Below, one piece after another: positions 9,049 to 17,115 of a DNA stretch of 64,000 nucleotides (positions are counted from its first letter, which is position 1; the number at the start of each line of letters is the position of its first letter). The DNA comes from Flavivirga spongiicola (GTDB taxonomy: Bacteria > Bacteroidota > Bacteroidia > Flavobacteriales > Flavobacteriaceae). The notes beneath the pieces were generated by a model. It searched no databases, was not told where the DNA came from, and worked only from the letters and a program-made list of their open reading frames with translations. Both the position numbers and the translations under genes were made by a program. The stretch is from positions 4,353,001 to 4,417,000 of the forward strand of contig NZ_JAUOEO010000001.1 in NCBI RefSeq assembly GCF_030540825.1. The letters are read 5' to 3'.

Positions 9049-10137
9049 TGTTTTCTTAAACATTAAAATTATATGAAACATTGTAAATTCGTAGTGCCCT
9101 AAAATACATTTATGAAATTTGAAAATTCGACCTACTGTAATACATTAAATCATTATAAACTAGAAACGTCATTTGGGAATTTTTATTTCTGTGAAAAATT
9201 TTTCATCGCAGAATTGCACACTGGTGTGCACTTTGATTGGCCCAAGATAGAAGTACTAGCTAATGAAATTATAGCGTTTTATGGTAAAAACGTGAAATTA
9301 GATTATATCTCCAATAGAGTTAACTCTTATTCTATTGACCCACAAAATTGGATAAAAATCGAAAAATACAATGTAATTATGAGGAGTGCCATTGTATGTT
9401 ACAACCATATGATGTACATGAATGCCTCTTTAGAAAAACGGTTTTCAAAAGGTAAAATCTATCCTTGTTTATCTTTAAACGAAGCTATAGAATGGGTTAT
9501 GAAATTGGAAGAAGTGAATCCTGAAAAAAGTAAATTAAAATTTATTTTAATATAATTCTGTATTAGAACTCGTCTTAAGTTTTAGTGTTTAACCGAAAAT
9601 GAGGTATAATTTGTTAAGATGAAACCATTTTTAAAAGGCAAGTCACAAAATATCAAAAAAATATGTTTTCTTATACATTAAACTTTTATAAAACATTGTA
9701 AATTAGTAGACGCTTTCAATAAGATTTTTATGAAATTTGAAAACTCTATCCTTAGCAAAACGTTAAGTTATTATAAATTGGAAATGCCTTTTGGCAATTT
9801 TTATTTCTGTGAAAAGTTTTTAATCTCAGAATTACATGCTGGCGTACACTTTGATTGGCCCAAGATTGAAATACTAGCTAAAGAAATTATAGCGTTTTAT
9901 GGTAAAGGCGTTAAATTAGACTATATCTCCAATAGAGTTAATTCTTATTCTAATAACCCACAAAATTGGATAAAAATTGAACAGTTTAATATAATTAAGA
10001 GGAGTGCCATCGTATATTACAATTATGCCATGTACATGAATGCTTCATTAGAAAAAAGGTTTTCAAAAGGTGAAATTCATCCTTGTCTATCTTTGAATGA
10101 GGCTATAGAATGGGTTCTAAATTTGGAAGCATTAAAT
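9049..10137 (+). repeat. Tandem duplication including upstream DNA (unit about 615-618 bp)
   Basis: The stretch 9049-9091 upstream of the first small gene reappears at 9664-9707 upstream of the second, with only scattered differences (TGTTTTCTTA, then ACATTAAA, AAACATTGTAAATT). The coding parts are also clearly duplicated. Start codons are 618 bp apart. The regulatory region was copied with the gene. Confidence 0.85.
9112..9555 (+). CDS. Conserved hypothetical protein, tandem paralogue 1
   Basis: A 147-residue soluble protein without signal peptide or membrane segment. I do not recognise a named family. The alternation of strands and helices (FGNFYFCEKFFIAELHTG, then a helix around PKIEVLANEIIAFYG, then VKLDYISNRVNSYS and LNEAIEWV) resembles the small SpoIIAA/STAS-like alpha/beta folds seen in Flavobacteriaceae hypothetical proteins; that is inference only. 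About three quarters of its residues match the neighbour at 9730, but it has an extra ~11-residue tail (after EEVN). The start ATG follows a -7-like TAAATTCG at 9084-9091. Confidence 0.75.
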   Translation: MKFENSTYCNTLNHYKLETSFGNFYFCEKFFIAELHTGVHFDWPKIEVLANEIIAFYGKNVKLDYISNRVNSYSIDPQNWIKIEKYNVIMRSAIVCYNHMMYMNASLEKRFSKGKIYPCLSLNEAIEWVMKLEEVNPEKSKLKFILI

Positions 10138-10140
10138 TAA
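9730..10140 (+). CDS. Conserved hypothetical protein, tandem paralogue 2
   Basis: A 136-residue copy of the gene at 9112, starting with the same MKFENS and keeping GVHFDWPKIE, EIIAFYGK, LDYISNRVNSYS, QNWIKIE and SLEKRFSKG. Residues 1-135 align without gaps, and it ends just before the tail of copy 1. Its last 4 bases overlap the 3' end of the convergent rnz gene, so no terminator can lie between them. The function is unknown. Confidence 0.75.
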   Translation: MKFENSILSKTLSYYKLEMPFGNFYFCEKFLISELHAGVHFDWPKIEILAKEIIAFYGKGVKLDYISNRVNSYSNNPQNWIKIEQFNIIKRSAIVYYNYAMYMNASLEKRFSKGEIHPCLSLNEAIEWVLNLEALN

Positions 10141-11042
10141 AACTCAAAAGTTTTTCCATCTTCACATAATTCCACATTATTAAAAACTTCTTGAGCTTCT
10201 TCTTTAAAAGCATTTAAGCCATCATAACGCGTTGAATAGTGTCCAAGCAATAATGTACCTGCATTTGCCAATTTAGCTATTCTAGCGGCTTCTTTTGCAG
10301 TAGAATGCTTAGTTTTAGGACCTAAATGAGCATGTTTTTCCAAAAAGGTAGATTCATGGTATAACACGTCTACATTTTTAATAATAGGTACAATATCTTC
10401 TTTGTACATGGTATCACTACAAAACGCATAACTTTTTGGCTTTAAACCAGCTTTAGTAACTAATTCATTTTTTATAGTTTCTCCAACTTCATTTACAACA
10501 TCATAACCTTGTGTTAGTTTTCGATAATAAGCAACATTGATGTTAGCGTCCTCAACCGCTCTAATATCTAACTTACGGTCGCCTTCTTTTTCTTTGAATA
10601 AATACCCATTGGTATAAACTCTATGATTTAATGGAATTGTATGTACTTGAACTTTATCATCTTCAAAAATTAATTCGGATTCATCTGAAGTTAACTCATG
10701 AAAGATAAGGTTAAAATTAGTCCAGGAATCGGCTAATTTCATTTGCAGTGTAACAACTTCTTTAATGCCTTTGGGGCCATAAATATGTAAATCTGCTTCT
10801 CTGGTAAGCAATCTAAAAGTTGATATTAAACCAACTAAGCCAAAAAAATGATCGCCATGTAAATGTGATATAAATATGTGCTTAATACGATTAAACTTTA
10901 TTTTATGTTTACGAAGTTGTACTTGTGTACCTTCTCCGCAATCGATTAAAAACATATGACTATTAATCTCTAATACTTGAGATGTTGTATTATTTAGCGC
11001 TCTTGGTGTTGCGCTATAGCAGCCTAAAATTTTGAGCTTCAT
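10137..11042 (-). CDS. rnz: Ribonuclease Z
   Basis: A 301-residue metallo-beta-lactamase-fold endonuclease that trims tRNA 3' trailers. The signature SHLHGDHFFGL (~59-69) supplies zinc ligands. Others are IDCGEGTQ (~34), AFCSDT (~206), the exosite-like arm region around 145-190, and the late LLGHYSTRY His. It is the last gene of a tight leftward cluster (pyrR, pyrB, small gene, DUF3291 gene, rnz) and starts one base from the DUF3291 gene stop. The 3' end overlaps the convergent small gene by 4 bases. Confidence 0.97.
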   Translation of the reverse strand: MKLKILGCYSATPRALNNTTSQVLEINSHMFLIDCGEGTQVQLRKHKIKFNRIKHIFISHLHGDHFFGLVGLISTFRLLTREADLHIYGPKGIKEVVTLQMKLADSWTNFNLIFHELTSDESELIFEDDKVQVHTIPLNHRVYTNGYLFKEKEGDRKLDIRAVEDANINVAYYRKLTQGYDVVNEVGETIKNELVTKAGLKPKSYAFCSDTMYKEDIVPIIKNVDVLYHESTFLEKHAHLGPKTKHSTAKEAARIAKLANAGTLLLGHYSTRYDGLNAFKEEAQEVFNNVELCEDGKTFEF

Positions 11043-11043
11043 A

Positions 11044-11514
11044 TTACAAAAGAGGTTTGTAATTTAATGAATCTAATGCTGTGAATTTACTTTTAAAACT
11101 AAAAGCATAAGGCGTATCTCCATGCCTATTTAAATAGTCTAATCTATTTTTAGCATCTTGAAATGTTGGTTCATAACCTTTTGGAATGTACCAAAATGCC
11201 ATATGCATCATCTTCATTTTACTAAACCATTCTTTTTTTCGTTTAAAAACCTCAATATGGCCAGATTTATAAGTGTAATTAAATAATGTTTCTAAATTTT
11301 TCCAGACAGACATATTAATAAGTAGCGTATCATCCTGGAAAACTTGAGCTCCCAAGTCTTTATCTTCATCTTTTAAACGCCACACAAAACCTTTACTTTC
11401 ATCAGCTAAAGCATTAATTCTGTCTAAATTGTTTACAAAATCTTGCATAATGGGGTCGTCCATTGGCGCCAATCTTTTTGCAATATTTACCTGTGCAAGA
11501 TACAATTCCTTCAT
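11044..11514 (-). CDS. DUF3291 domain protein
   Basis: A 156-residue cytoplasmic protein that matches the DUF3291 family: N-terminal LYLAQVNIA, central GFVWRL, SVWKNLETLFNYTY and the HMAFWYIPKGYEPT block. The fold is a dimeric alpha/beta barrel like antibiotic monooxygenase-type proteins, but no activity is established. It is packed between rnz and a 110-residue gene with 1-base gaps, so translational coupling within the operon is likely. Confidence 0.85.
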   Translation of the reverse strand: MKELYLAQVNIAKRLAPMDDPIMQDFVNNLDRINALADESKGFVWRLKDEDKDLGAQVFQDDTLLINMSVWKNLETLFNYTYKSGHIEVFKRKKEWFSKMKMMHMAFWYIPKGYEPTFQDAKNRLDYLNRHGDTPYAFSFKSKFTALDSLNYKPLL

Positions 11515-11515
11515 A

Positions 11516-11848
11516 TTAAAACCCTAAGTCACGTTCCATTTCTTCCATCTCGATGATATCGTAAGCCTCTTGAATCGTTGGCACGACTACAATTTCATCC
11601 GGAATATTATCTATATTAATGTTATCTGAGACAACAACAAAGGATTGCTTTGATGCACGGTGGATGTTTGATACTTCAAGAAACTCAATGATATCTTGAA
11701 ATCCCGGTTTATTTAGAGTTGTTAAAACAACAATAATATTATTGTTTTTAAATTTTGGATATAAAGCCTGTAGTTTTTTAACTAATTCTATAACCGTGGC
11801 TTTTTCTTGAGTGATTATAGAAGTGTTTCCGTTTTGGTCTAAAATCAT
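11516..11848 (-). CDS. Conserved small alpha/beta protein between pyrB and rnz
   Basis: A 110-residue protein with no signal peptide. Strands such as IIVVLTTL, FVVVSDN and EIVVVPT alternate with helices. This order suits a SpoIIAA/STAS-like fold, but I cannot assign a function. It ends in a very acidic tail (EMEEMERDLGF). It starts 3 bases after the pyrB stop and is followed 1 base later by the DUF3291 gene. Genes in this position are often mis-labelled ribonuclease Z, but this protein has no metal-binding motif. Confidence 0.75.
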   Translation of the reverse strand: MILDQNGNTSIITQEKATVIELVKKLQALYPKFKNNNIIVVLTTLNKPGFQDIIEFLEVSNIHRASKQSFVVVSDNINIDNIPDEIVVVPTIQEAYDIIEMEEMERDLGF

Positions 11849-11851
11849 AAT

Positions 11852-12781
11852 CTACTGTTTTATTTTGGACGCTAATAAATATATAGCTGCCATTCTTATA
11901 GCTACACCATTTTGAACTTGATCTAGAATAATGGATTGTTTTGAATCGGCAACATCACTGGTAATTTCCACACCCCTATTAATTGGGCCTGGATGCATGA
12001 TCGTAATCTCTTTGTCTAATGAATCTAGCAGTTCTTTATTGACACCAAACTGTTGTGTATACTCTCTGGTTGATGGAAAATAGCTAATATCCATACGCTC
12101 GTTTTGCACACGAAGCATGTTTGCTACATCACACCAATTGAGAGCTTTACGTAAATTCGTTTCAACTTTTACTCCAAGTTCTTTGATGTACTTCGGTAAT
12201 AAGGTTTTTGGTCCACAAACCATAACTTGCGCTCCTTGAAGCTGTAGTGCAAATATATTTGAAAGCGCTACACGACTATGAAGAATATCTCCTACGATAA
12301 CAACTTTCTTTCCTTTTACATCTCCTAATTTTTCTCTTATAGAATACGAATCTAAAAGCGCTTGTGTTGGATGTTCATGAGCGCCGTCACCTGCATTTAT
12401 AATACTGGCATTAATATGTTTTGATAAAAATACACCTGCCCCGGGATTAGGATGTCTCATGACAACCATATCTACTTTCATAGATAAGATATTATTAACA
12501 GTATCGATTAAGGTCTCTCCTTTTTTAACTGAAGATTGCCCAGATGAAAAATTAATAACGTCTGCAGAAAGTCGTTTTTCGGCTAATTCGAATGATAGTT
12601 TTGTTCTGGTTGAATTTTCAAAGAAAAGGTTAGCAATGGTAATATCTCTAAGCGAAGGTACTTTTTTTATAGGCCTATTAATAACTTCTTTAAAATGATC
12701 GGCTGTTTCAAAAATAAGTTGAATATCTTGTTCTTTAAGATATTTTATTCCTAATAAGTGATTGACACTTAATTCGCTCAT
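11852..12781 (-). CDS. pyrB: Aspartate carbamoyltransferase catalytic subunit
   Basis: A 309-residue enzyme that joins carbamoyl phosphate and aspartate in the first committed step of pyrimidine synthesis. The carbamoyl-phosphate loop FFENSTRTK (~53-61), the SSVKKGET loop (~83), MRHPNPGA, HEHPTQALLD (~140) and the late HPGPINRG motif are all present. The gene lies downstream of pyrR and upstream of the small-gene/DUF3291/rnz genes in one leftward operon. No pyrI regulatory subunit gene is adjacent, as expected for this lineage. Confidence 0.98.
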   Translation of the reverse strand: MSELSVNHLLGIKYLKEQDIQLIFETADHFKEVINRPIKKVPSLRDITIANLFFENSTRTKLSFELAEKRLSADVINFSSGQSSVKKGETLIDTVNNILSMKVDMVVMRHPNPGAGVFLSKHINASIINAGDGAHEHPTQALLDSYSIREKLGDVKGKKVVIVGDILHSRVALSNIFALQLQGAQVMVCGPKTLLPKYIKELGVKVETNLRKALNWCDVANMLRVQNERMDISYFPSTREYTQQFGVNKELLDSLDKEITIMHPGPINRGVEITSDVADSKQSIILDQVQNGVAIRMAAIYLLASKIKQ

Positions 12782-12828
12782 GTTTTTTAGTATTCTTTGA
12801 CAGTTTTTGGTTGCCAGTTGTTTTTCTT

Positions 12829-12846
12829 CTAGCCTCTAGCCTCTAG
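12829..12846. repeat. Short CTAGCCT direct repeat in the pyrR-pyrB gap
   Basis: A 7-bp unit is repeated about 2.6 times within the 72-bp spacer between pyrR and pyrB. The spacer has no ORF. It looks like slipped-strand filler rather than a recognisable regulatory element. Confidence 0.6.
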
Positions 12847-12853
12847 TAAATTA

Positions 12854-13393
12854 TTATTTTTCAATTAAATAAACGGAATCTTCATCGTCATATTCTTTCC
12901 AGTTTACTTTTACTTTTTCGTTATTTATAACATCCACTTGTCTACCTCTATAATCTGGTTGTATAGGTAAATGTCTACTAAAACGCCTGTCTATTAACGT
13001 TAATAACTCTATTTCGTTTGGTCTTCCAAAAGATTGAATGGCCGTTAAAGCGGCTCTAATGCTACGCCCGGTATATAAAACATCATCAATAAAGACAATA
13101 TTTTTATCCTCAACTAAGAAGTTAATTTTAGTAGTGTTAGCTTCAAGCGTCTTTTCTCCTCTACGAAAATCATCTCTATAAAACGTAATATCCAGATGTC
13201 CTAGTTGAATGTTTTTAACTTTGTAATGATCTTCTAATATTTTTGCTAATCTATCGGCTAAAAACACACCACGTGGCTGTAAACCAATTAAAACGGTATC
13301 AGAAAAGTCATTGTGTTTTTCAATGAGTTGACAAGCCAATCGATGAAGAATGATGTTTACCTCTTTTGCGTTAAGTAAAACTTTTTGACTCAT
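12854..13393 (-). CDS. pyrR: Bifunctional pyrimidine regulator / uracil phosphoribosyltransferase
   Basis: A phosphoribosyltransferase-fold protein with the PRPP loop VFIDDVLYTGRS (~99-110), the early GLQPRG segment and DRR near residue 135. In Gram-positives PyrR binds pyr mRNA and also has weak UPRTase activity; the family in Bacteroidota is annotated likewise. I chose the start at 13393 (MSQKV, 179 aa). The in-frame ATG ten codons upstream at 13423 falls inside a -7 promoter element (13421-13428). The gene heads the pyrR-pyrB operon. I cannot see a PyrR-binding loop in the spacer. Confidence 0.95.
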   Translation of the reverse strand: MSQKVLLNAKEVNIILHRLACQLIEKHNDFSDTVLIGLQPRGVFLADRLAKILEDHYKVKNIQLGHLDITFYRDDFRRGEKTLEANTTKINFLVEDKNIVFIDDVLYTGRSIRAALTAIQSFGRPNEIELLTLIDRRFSRHLPIQPDYRGRQVDVINNEKVKVNWKEYDDEDSVYLIEK

Positions 13394-13420
13394 ATATACT
13401 ATCCAAACGTATTTGGAGTA

Positions 13421-13428
13421 CAAAGATA
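13421..13428 (-). promoter_or_regulatory. -7 element of the pyrR operon (TATCTTTG)
   Basis: The minus strand reads TATCTTTG, an exact match to the Bacteroidota TAnnTTTG consensus, 27 bases before the chosen pyrR start. No clear TTG occurs 17-23 bases further upstream, so the -33 box is weak or absent. Confidence 0.5.
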
Positions 13429-13484
13429 ATGCAAAATTTTAGAAGTAGAAACATAAAAGCTAACACTTCCGTAATCAATAATAT

Positions 13485-13518
13485 AAAATAAAAAAGCCTT
13501 CAATTTCTTGAAGGCTTT
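13485..13518 (-). terminator. rpsA terminator
   Basis: A perfect 11-bp stem (13493-13503 with 13508-13518) and a TTTC-type 4-nt loop. On the minus strand the stem is followed by a run of T. It lies about 50 bases after the rpsA stop. A smaller 6-bp hairpin (13534-13549) sits between the stop and this terminator. Confidence 0.92.
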
Positions 13519-13567
13519 AATTTTATAATGGATTTCCGTCTTCACGGAAGTGAAAAAGAATTTTTAA

Positions 13568-15400
13568 TTATACTTTTCCGTCCATTTTATCTTTAAGAGC
13601 TTGTAAAGCGTCATTAGCATCACCTAAAGTTGGTTTAGCCTCTGCTGCTGCACTAGCTGCTTTCTTAACTGCCGCTTTAACGTTAGCAACCTCTTCAGCT
13701 TTGAATACAGCTGTATGAGACGCTACAACACGTTTAAATTCTTTATTAAATTCAATGATTTTGAATTCTGCAGTTTCACCTTTCTTAAGTTTGCTTCCAT
13801 CTTCTTTTTCAAGATGACGAGAAGGTACAAATGCAACGATATCTTCGTTAAATTCAATAGTAGCTCCTTTGTCAACTATTTCAGCAATAGCTGCATTATG
13901 AACAGTTTCTAAAGCGAATTCTGTTTCATATTTATCCCAAGGATTATCAGTTGTTTGTTTATGACCTAAACTTAATTTACGTCCTTCAACATCTAACTCT
14001 AATACAATAACTTCTAACTTATCTCCTACTGCACAGAACTCAGATGGATGTTTGATTTTCTTAGTCCAAGATAAATCTGAGATATAAATCAACCCATCAA
14101 TACCTTCTTCTAGTTCAACAAAAACACCAAAGTTTGTAAAGTTACGTACAACACCTGTATGCTTAGAAGCTAATGGGTATTTACCTGTAATATCTGTCCA
14201 TGGATCTGGAGTTAATTGTTTAATACCAAGAGACATTTTACGATCTTCTCTATCAAGCGTTAAGATAACAGCTTCAACCTCATCTCCTACAGAAACGAAG
14301 TCTTGAGCAGAACGTAAATGTGTAGACCATGACATTTCAGATACGTGAATTAATCCCTCTACACCATCAGCTACTTCAATAAATGCACCGTAATCTGCTA
14401 TAACTACTACTTTACCTTTAACTTTATCACCTACTTTCACCTCTTCTGCAAGAGCTTCCCATGGATGTTTGCTTAATTGTTTTAATCCTAATTGGATTCT
14501 TGATTTGTTTTCATCAAAATCAAGGATTACAACATTAAGTTTTTGGTCTAATTCTACAATTTCGTTTGGATGATTAATTCTAGACCAAGATAAATCTGTG
14601 ATATGAACTAAACCATCAACACCGCCAAGATCAATAAATACACCATAAGAAGTAATGTTTTTAACAACACCTTCTAATACTTGACCTTTTTCTAATTGAC
14701 CAATAATTTCTTTTTTCTGTATTTCAATATCAGCCTCAATCAGCGCTTTATGAGATACTACTACGTTTTTGAATTCGTGGTTGATTTTAACAACTTTAAA
14801 TTCCATAGTTTTATTTACGTACTGATCGTAATCTCTAATTGGTTTTACATCAATTTGAGAACCTGGTAAGAATGCTTCAATTCCGAAAACATCTACAATC
14901 ATACCCCCTTTAGTTCTGCATTTAACAAAACCATTAACGATTTCACCAGTATCATGAGCCGCATTAACGCGATCCCAAGCTTTAATAACACGTGCTTTTC
15001 TATGAGATAATACTAATTGCCCTGTTGCATCTTCACGAACATCAATTAATACTTCTACTTTATCACCAACTGCTAAGTTAGGATTGTAACGGAACTCGTT
15101 TAAAGAAATAACACCTTCAGATTTTGCATTGATATCAATAATTGCATCTCTATCAGAAATGTGAACTACTGTACCTTCAACAACCTCATCATTAAGCGTG
15201 TCAACGAAATTTTCTGCTACTAATTTTTCAAATTCTTTAAGCTGTTTGTCATCAACCTCATCAATACCTTCTTGGTAATTGTGCCAATTGAACTCTTTTA
15301 AGAATTTTTCTGGATTTGCTTTAGCTTCAGATACTACTGGAGCTTCTACTGCTGGAGCATCTGTTGCTTCAACTTCAGCTTGTTTTGCTTTTTCAGCCAT
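13568..15400 (-). CDS. rpsA: 30S ribosomal protein S1
   Basis: A 610-residue protein with six S1 RNA-binding repeats, recognisable by segments such as VVHISDRDAI, GMIVDVFGIEAFLPGSQ, YGVFIDLGGVDGLVHITDLSW, YGAFIEVADGVEGLIHVSEMSW and FGVFVELEEGIDGLIYISDLSW. The N-terminal 45 residues are an Ala/Glu-rich extension. It helps mRNA bind the 30S subunit, although Bacteroidota use little Shine-Dalgarno pairing. The C-terminus is Ala/Lys-rich. A monocistronic gene with a long leader (a -7 element lies at 15573) and its own terminator. Confidence 0.98.
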   Translation of the reverse strand: MAEKAKQAEVEATDAPAVEAPVVSEAKANPEKFLKEFNWHNYQEGIDEVDDKQLKEFEKLVAENFVDTLNDEVVEGTVVHISDRDAIIDINAKSEGVISLNEFRYNPNLAVGDKVEVLIDVREDATGQLVLSHRKARVIKAWDRVNAAHDTGEIVNGFVKCRTKGGMIVDVFGIEAFLPGSQIDVKPIRDYDQYVNKTMEFKVVKINHEFKNVVVSHKALIEADIEIQKKEIIGQLEKGQVLEGVVKNITSYGVFIDLGGVDGLVHITDLSWSRINHPNEIVELDQKLNVVILDFDENKSRIQLGLKQLSKHPWEALAEEVKVGDKVKGKVVVIADYGAFIEVADGVEGLIHVSEMSWSTHLRSAQDFVSVGDEVEAVILTLDREDRKMSLGIKQLTPDPWTDITGKYPLASKHTGVVRNFTNFGVFVELEEGIDGLIYISDLSWTKKIKHPSEFCAVGDKLEVIVLELDVEGRKLSLGHKQTTDNPWDKYETEFALETVHNAAIAEIVDKGATIEFNEDIVAFVPSRHLEKEDGSKLKKGETAEFKIIEFNKEFKRVVASHTAVFKAEEVANVKAAVKKAASAAAEAKPTLGDANDALQALKDKMDGKV

Positions 15401-15723
15401 TTAAGATTATTATGTCATTATAAAAAGGTTTCCATTTTTGCAGAAACGTAATTACATGACGTTTTGTATTCTGTATGTTTTGGAAAGTTTTATGCGATTA
15501 ACACACAGAAGTGTTATATATAAATTTTGTTTTCATTCCCTTTATCTTTCCAATAATTCGCTAAAAGGAGTGCAAAAATACACAATTTCAATAAATTACC
15601 CTAATTTGAATAAATTATTTTAACCATCTGGTTTTTAAGTTAATAATAAAGTTAAAAAAAGACTTATTTTTGGCATTCATTTTGTTATATTTAAAAACTA
15701 ACAATTATTAAATTATAACACTT
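15401..15723. other. Divergent intergenic region between rpsA and the LysM gene
   Basis: The 323-bp gap contains the rpsA promoter candidate and about 165 nt of possible rpsA leader. A 61-codon reading frame on the plus strand has no start context, no recognisable composition and overlaps the leader, so I do not call it. No hairpin of note was seen. Confidence 0.5.
15573..15580 (-). promoter_or_regulatory. -7 element of rpsA (TATTTTTG)
   Basis: The minus strand reads TATTTTTG, which matches TAnnTTTG. No convincing TTG sits at the right distance upstream. If used, it gives rpsA a leader of roughly 165 nt, long enough for autogenous control of the kind known for S1 genes in other bacteria. Confidence 0.4.
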
Positions 15724-16104
15724 ATGACAATGAAAGCAAAATACCAGCCAGTATTAGATTTGGGGGAATCATTAAACATTCAAAACGGTGATATACAAGA
15801 AGAAAATGGCGTTTTAAAGGTTTGGGGAACTGCTAATACACCTTATGAAAAAAACCTTCTTTGGGATAAAATAAAGGAAATTGGTGGCGAAAACCCAACA
15901 GATATCATAGCTGACATCAAAGTAGCTGATGAGAGTGTTTTTCACAGACACACTGTTAAAAGTGGAGAAACTTTAGGAAAAATAGCTCTTCAGTATTATG
16001 GTAAAGCATCAAAATATCAAGATATTTTTAAGGCAAATTCTGATATTTTAAAGAATCCGGATTTAATATATCCAGATCAAGAATTAATTATTCCTAATGT
16101 ATAA
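15724..16104 (+). CDS. LysM-domain protein, Kbp/YgaU-like C-terminus
   Basis: A 126-residue protein without a signal peptide. Residues 1-70 resemble the BON-like part of Kbp (IQNGDIQEENGVLKVWGTA). Residues 76-125 are one LysM domain (HTVKSGETLGKIALQYYGKA, IFKANSDIL, IYPDQELIIPN) very close to the C-terminus of the E. coli K+-binding protein Kbp. The whole is slightly shorter than Kbp. A cytoplasmic potassium-responsive role is possible by homology; peptidoglycan binding is less likely without an export signal. It ends at a strong shared terminator. Confidence 0.85.
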   Translation: MTMKAKYQPVLDLGESLNIQNGDIQEENGVLKVWGTANTPYEKNLLWDKIKEIGGENPTDIIADIKVADESVFHRHTVKSGETLGKIALQYYGKASKYQDIFKANSDILKNPDLIYPDQELIIPNV

Positions 16105-16129
16105 ATCTTAATAATTTATAATTAGAAAC

Positions 16130-16163
16130 AAAAAAGACTATTAGATATCTAATAGTCTTTTTT
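16130..16163. terminator. Perfect 34-bp palindromic bidirectional terminator
   Basis: A6-GACTATTAGAT is followed directly by its exact reverse complement (centre at 16146/16147), giving T-tracts on both strands. It separates the convergent LysM and DUF547 genes and can end both transcripts. Confidence 0.93.
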
Positions 16164-16174
16164 GTTTGCTTGTC

Positions 16175-16879
16175 TTATATTTTACGGTGTAAATTCCAAT
16201 CATAATCCATATACACTATTTTGGTTTTTGCATTAATTTTAGCACCTCCCGAATGTTTATTAATAAAACTTATCATCTCATTTAAATTGGCAAAATCATC
16301 CTTGTACCACTGAAAGGTTTTAGATAATTTACTTAAACTTGATCCTATTTTATTCTTTGTTAGATCGTTTAAAAAATTACTGGTTGCTAATCCTAAATCG
16401 CGTTCTACAGATTCTGGCTTATACGCCGTTCTTTTTAATACAGGTGATGACATGGCTGTAGAGTAAAGGGCAAAATGAATTCTAGGGTCTTCTAATTTTC
16501 GTAAAATTTCATGCTCTATATCATCCAATGATACTTTTCCTCCAGCATAATCAATGACCTTTATGCTAAAGGCGTTTTGTACATAATTGATACTTTTAAT
16601 AGGGTAATGTTCAACTAACAATTTTATAATATTAGCATTATAAAAATTAATCCAATACGCTTTTTTTTCACTTTTACTCCATCCGCTATTTGGAGATATT
16701 TTAGAAAAATAATGAGTAATTTTATTTAGCTCATCGACATTTTTTAAAACTTTATCAAAATCTACAATTCCTTTAGACGAAACATGATCTTTTAAAAACT
16801 CATTATACGCTGTTAAATCGATTGTTTGTGCAAATCCATTTATACAAATAAATAGTAATAGGGGCAAAATACTTTTCAT
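16175..16879 (-). CDS. DUF547 domain secreted protein
   Basis: A 234-residue protein with a signal peptide (MKSILPLLLFICINGFA-Q). DUF547 features are WINFYNANIIKLLVEHYP, VSLDDIEHEILR, DPRIHFALYSTAMSSP, and Y-MDYDWNLH at the end. The family resembles catalytically uncertain cysteine-protease-like proteins; here the expected Cys in the 'HFALxCxxxxxP' segment is a Tyr/Ser pair (ALYSTAMSSP). I start at 16879 because the upstream in-frame ATG (16909) would add ten residues before the signal peptide. Confidence 0.85.
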   Translation of the reverse strand: MKSILPLLLFICINGFAQTIDLTAYNEFLKDHVSSKGIVDFDKVLKNVDELNKITHYFSKISPNSGWSKSEKKAYWINFYNANIIKLLVEHYPIKSINYVQNAFSIKVIDYAGGKVSLDDIEHEILRKLEDPRIHFALYSTAMSSPVLKRTAYKPESVERDLGLATSNFLNDLTKNKIGSSLSKLSKTFQWYKDDFANLNEMISFINKHSGGAKINAKTKIVYMDYDWNLHRKI

Positions 16880-17115
16880 TATAATTATAATTTGGTTAAT
16901 ATGAAACATTAAGTCGTCGTTTTACCAAAAACTAACAATTTCAACTATAATTATAGATTTATTCTCGTAACCATTTATCTTAAACCTTTAACCAATATAA
17001 AGAATGATGTAAGTGAAGTTTTCTTAAAATAAGCGTTTACAAAAAACGTTTATATAAATCGTTTTTAATTTATTAATAAAAAACTAAGATGCGAAATGAC
17101 TTAAAAATATAAGTT

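Noticed and set aside
11516..11848. A second ribonuclease Z-type gene
   Set aside because: No HxHxDH or other metal-ligand motif; the label is often copied from the neighbouring rnz.
15438..15623. 61-codon plus-strand reading frame between rpsA and the LysM gene
   Set aside because: Composition is not protein-like, it lies over the rpsA promoter and leader, and no family or context supports it.
16910..17115. Regulatory element in the CGTTT-rich gap before cmk's 3' end
   Set aside because: Three short ACGTTT-like words occur but with no consistent spacing or symmetry; low-complexity AT-rich sequence explains them.
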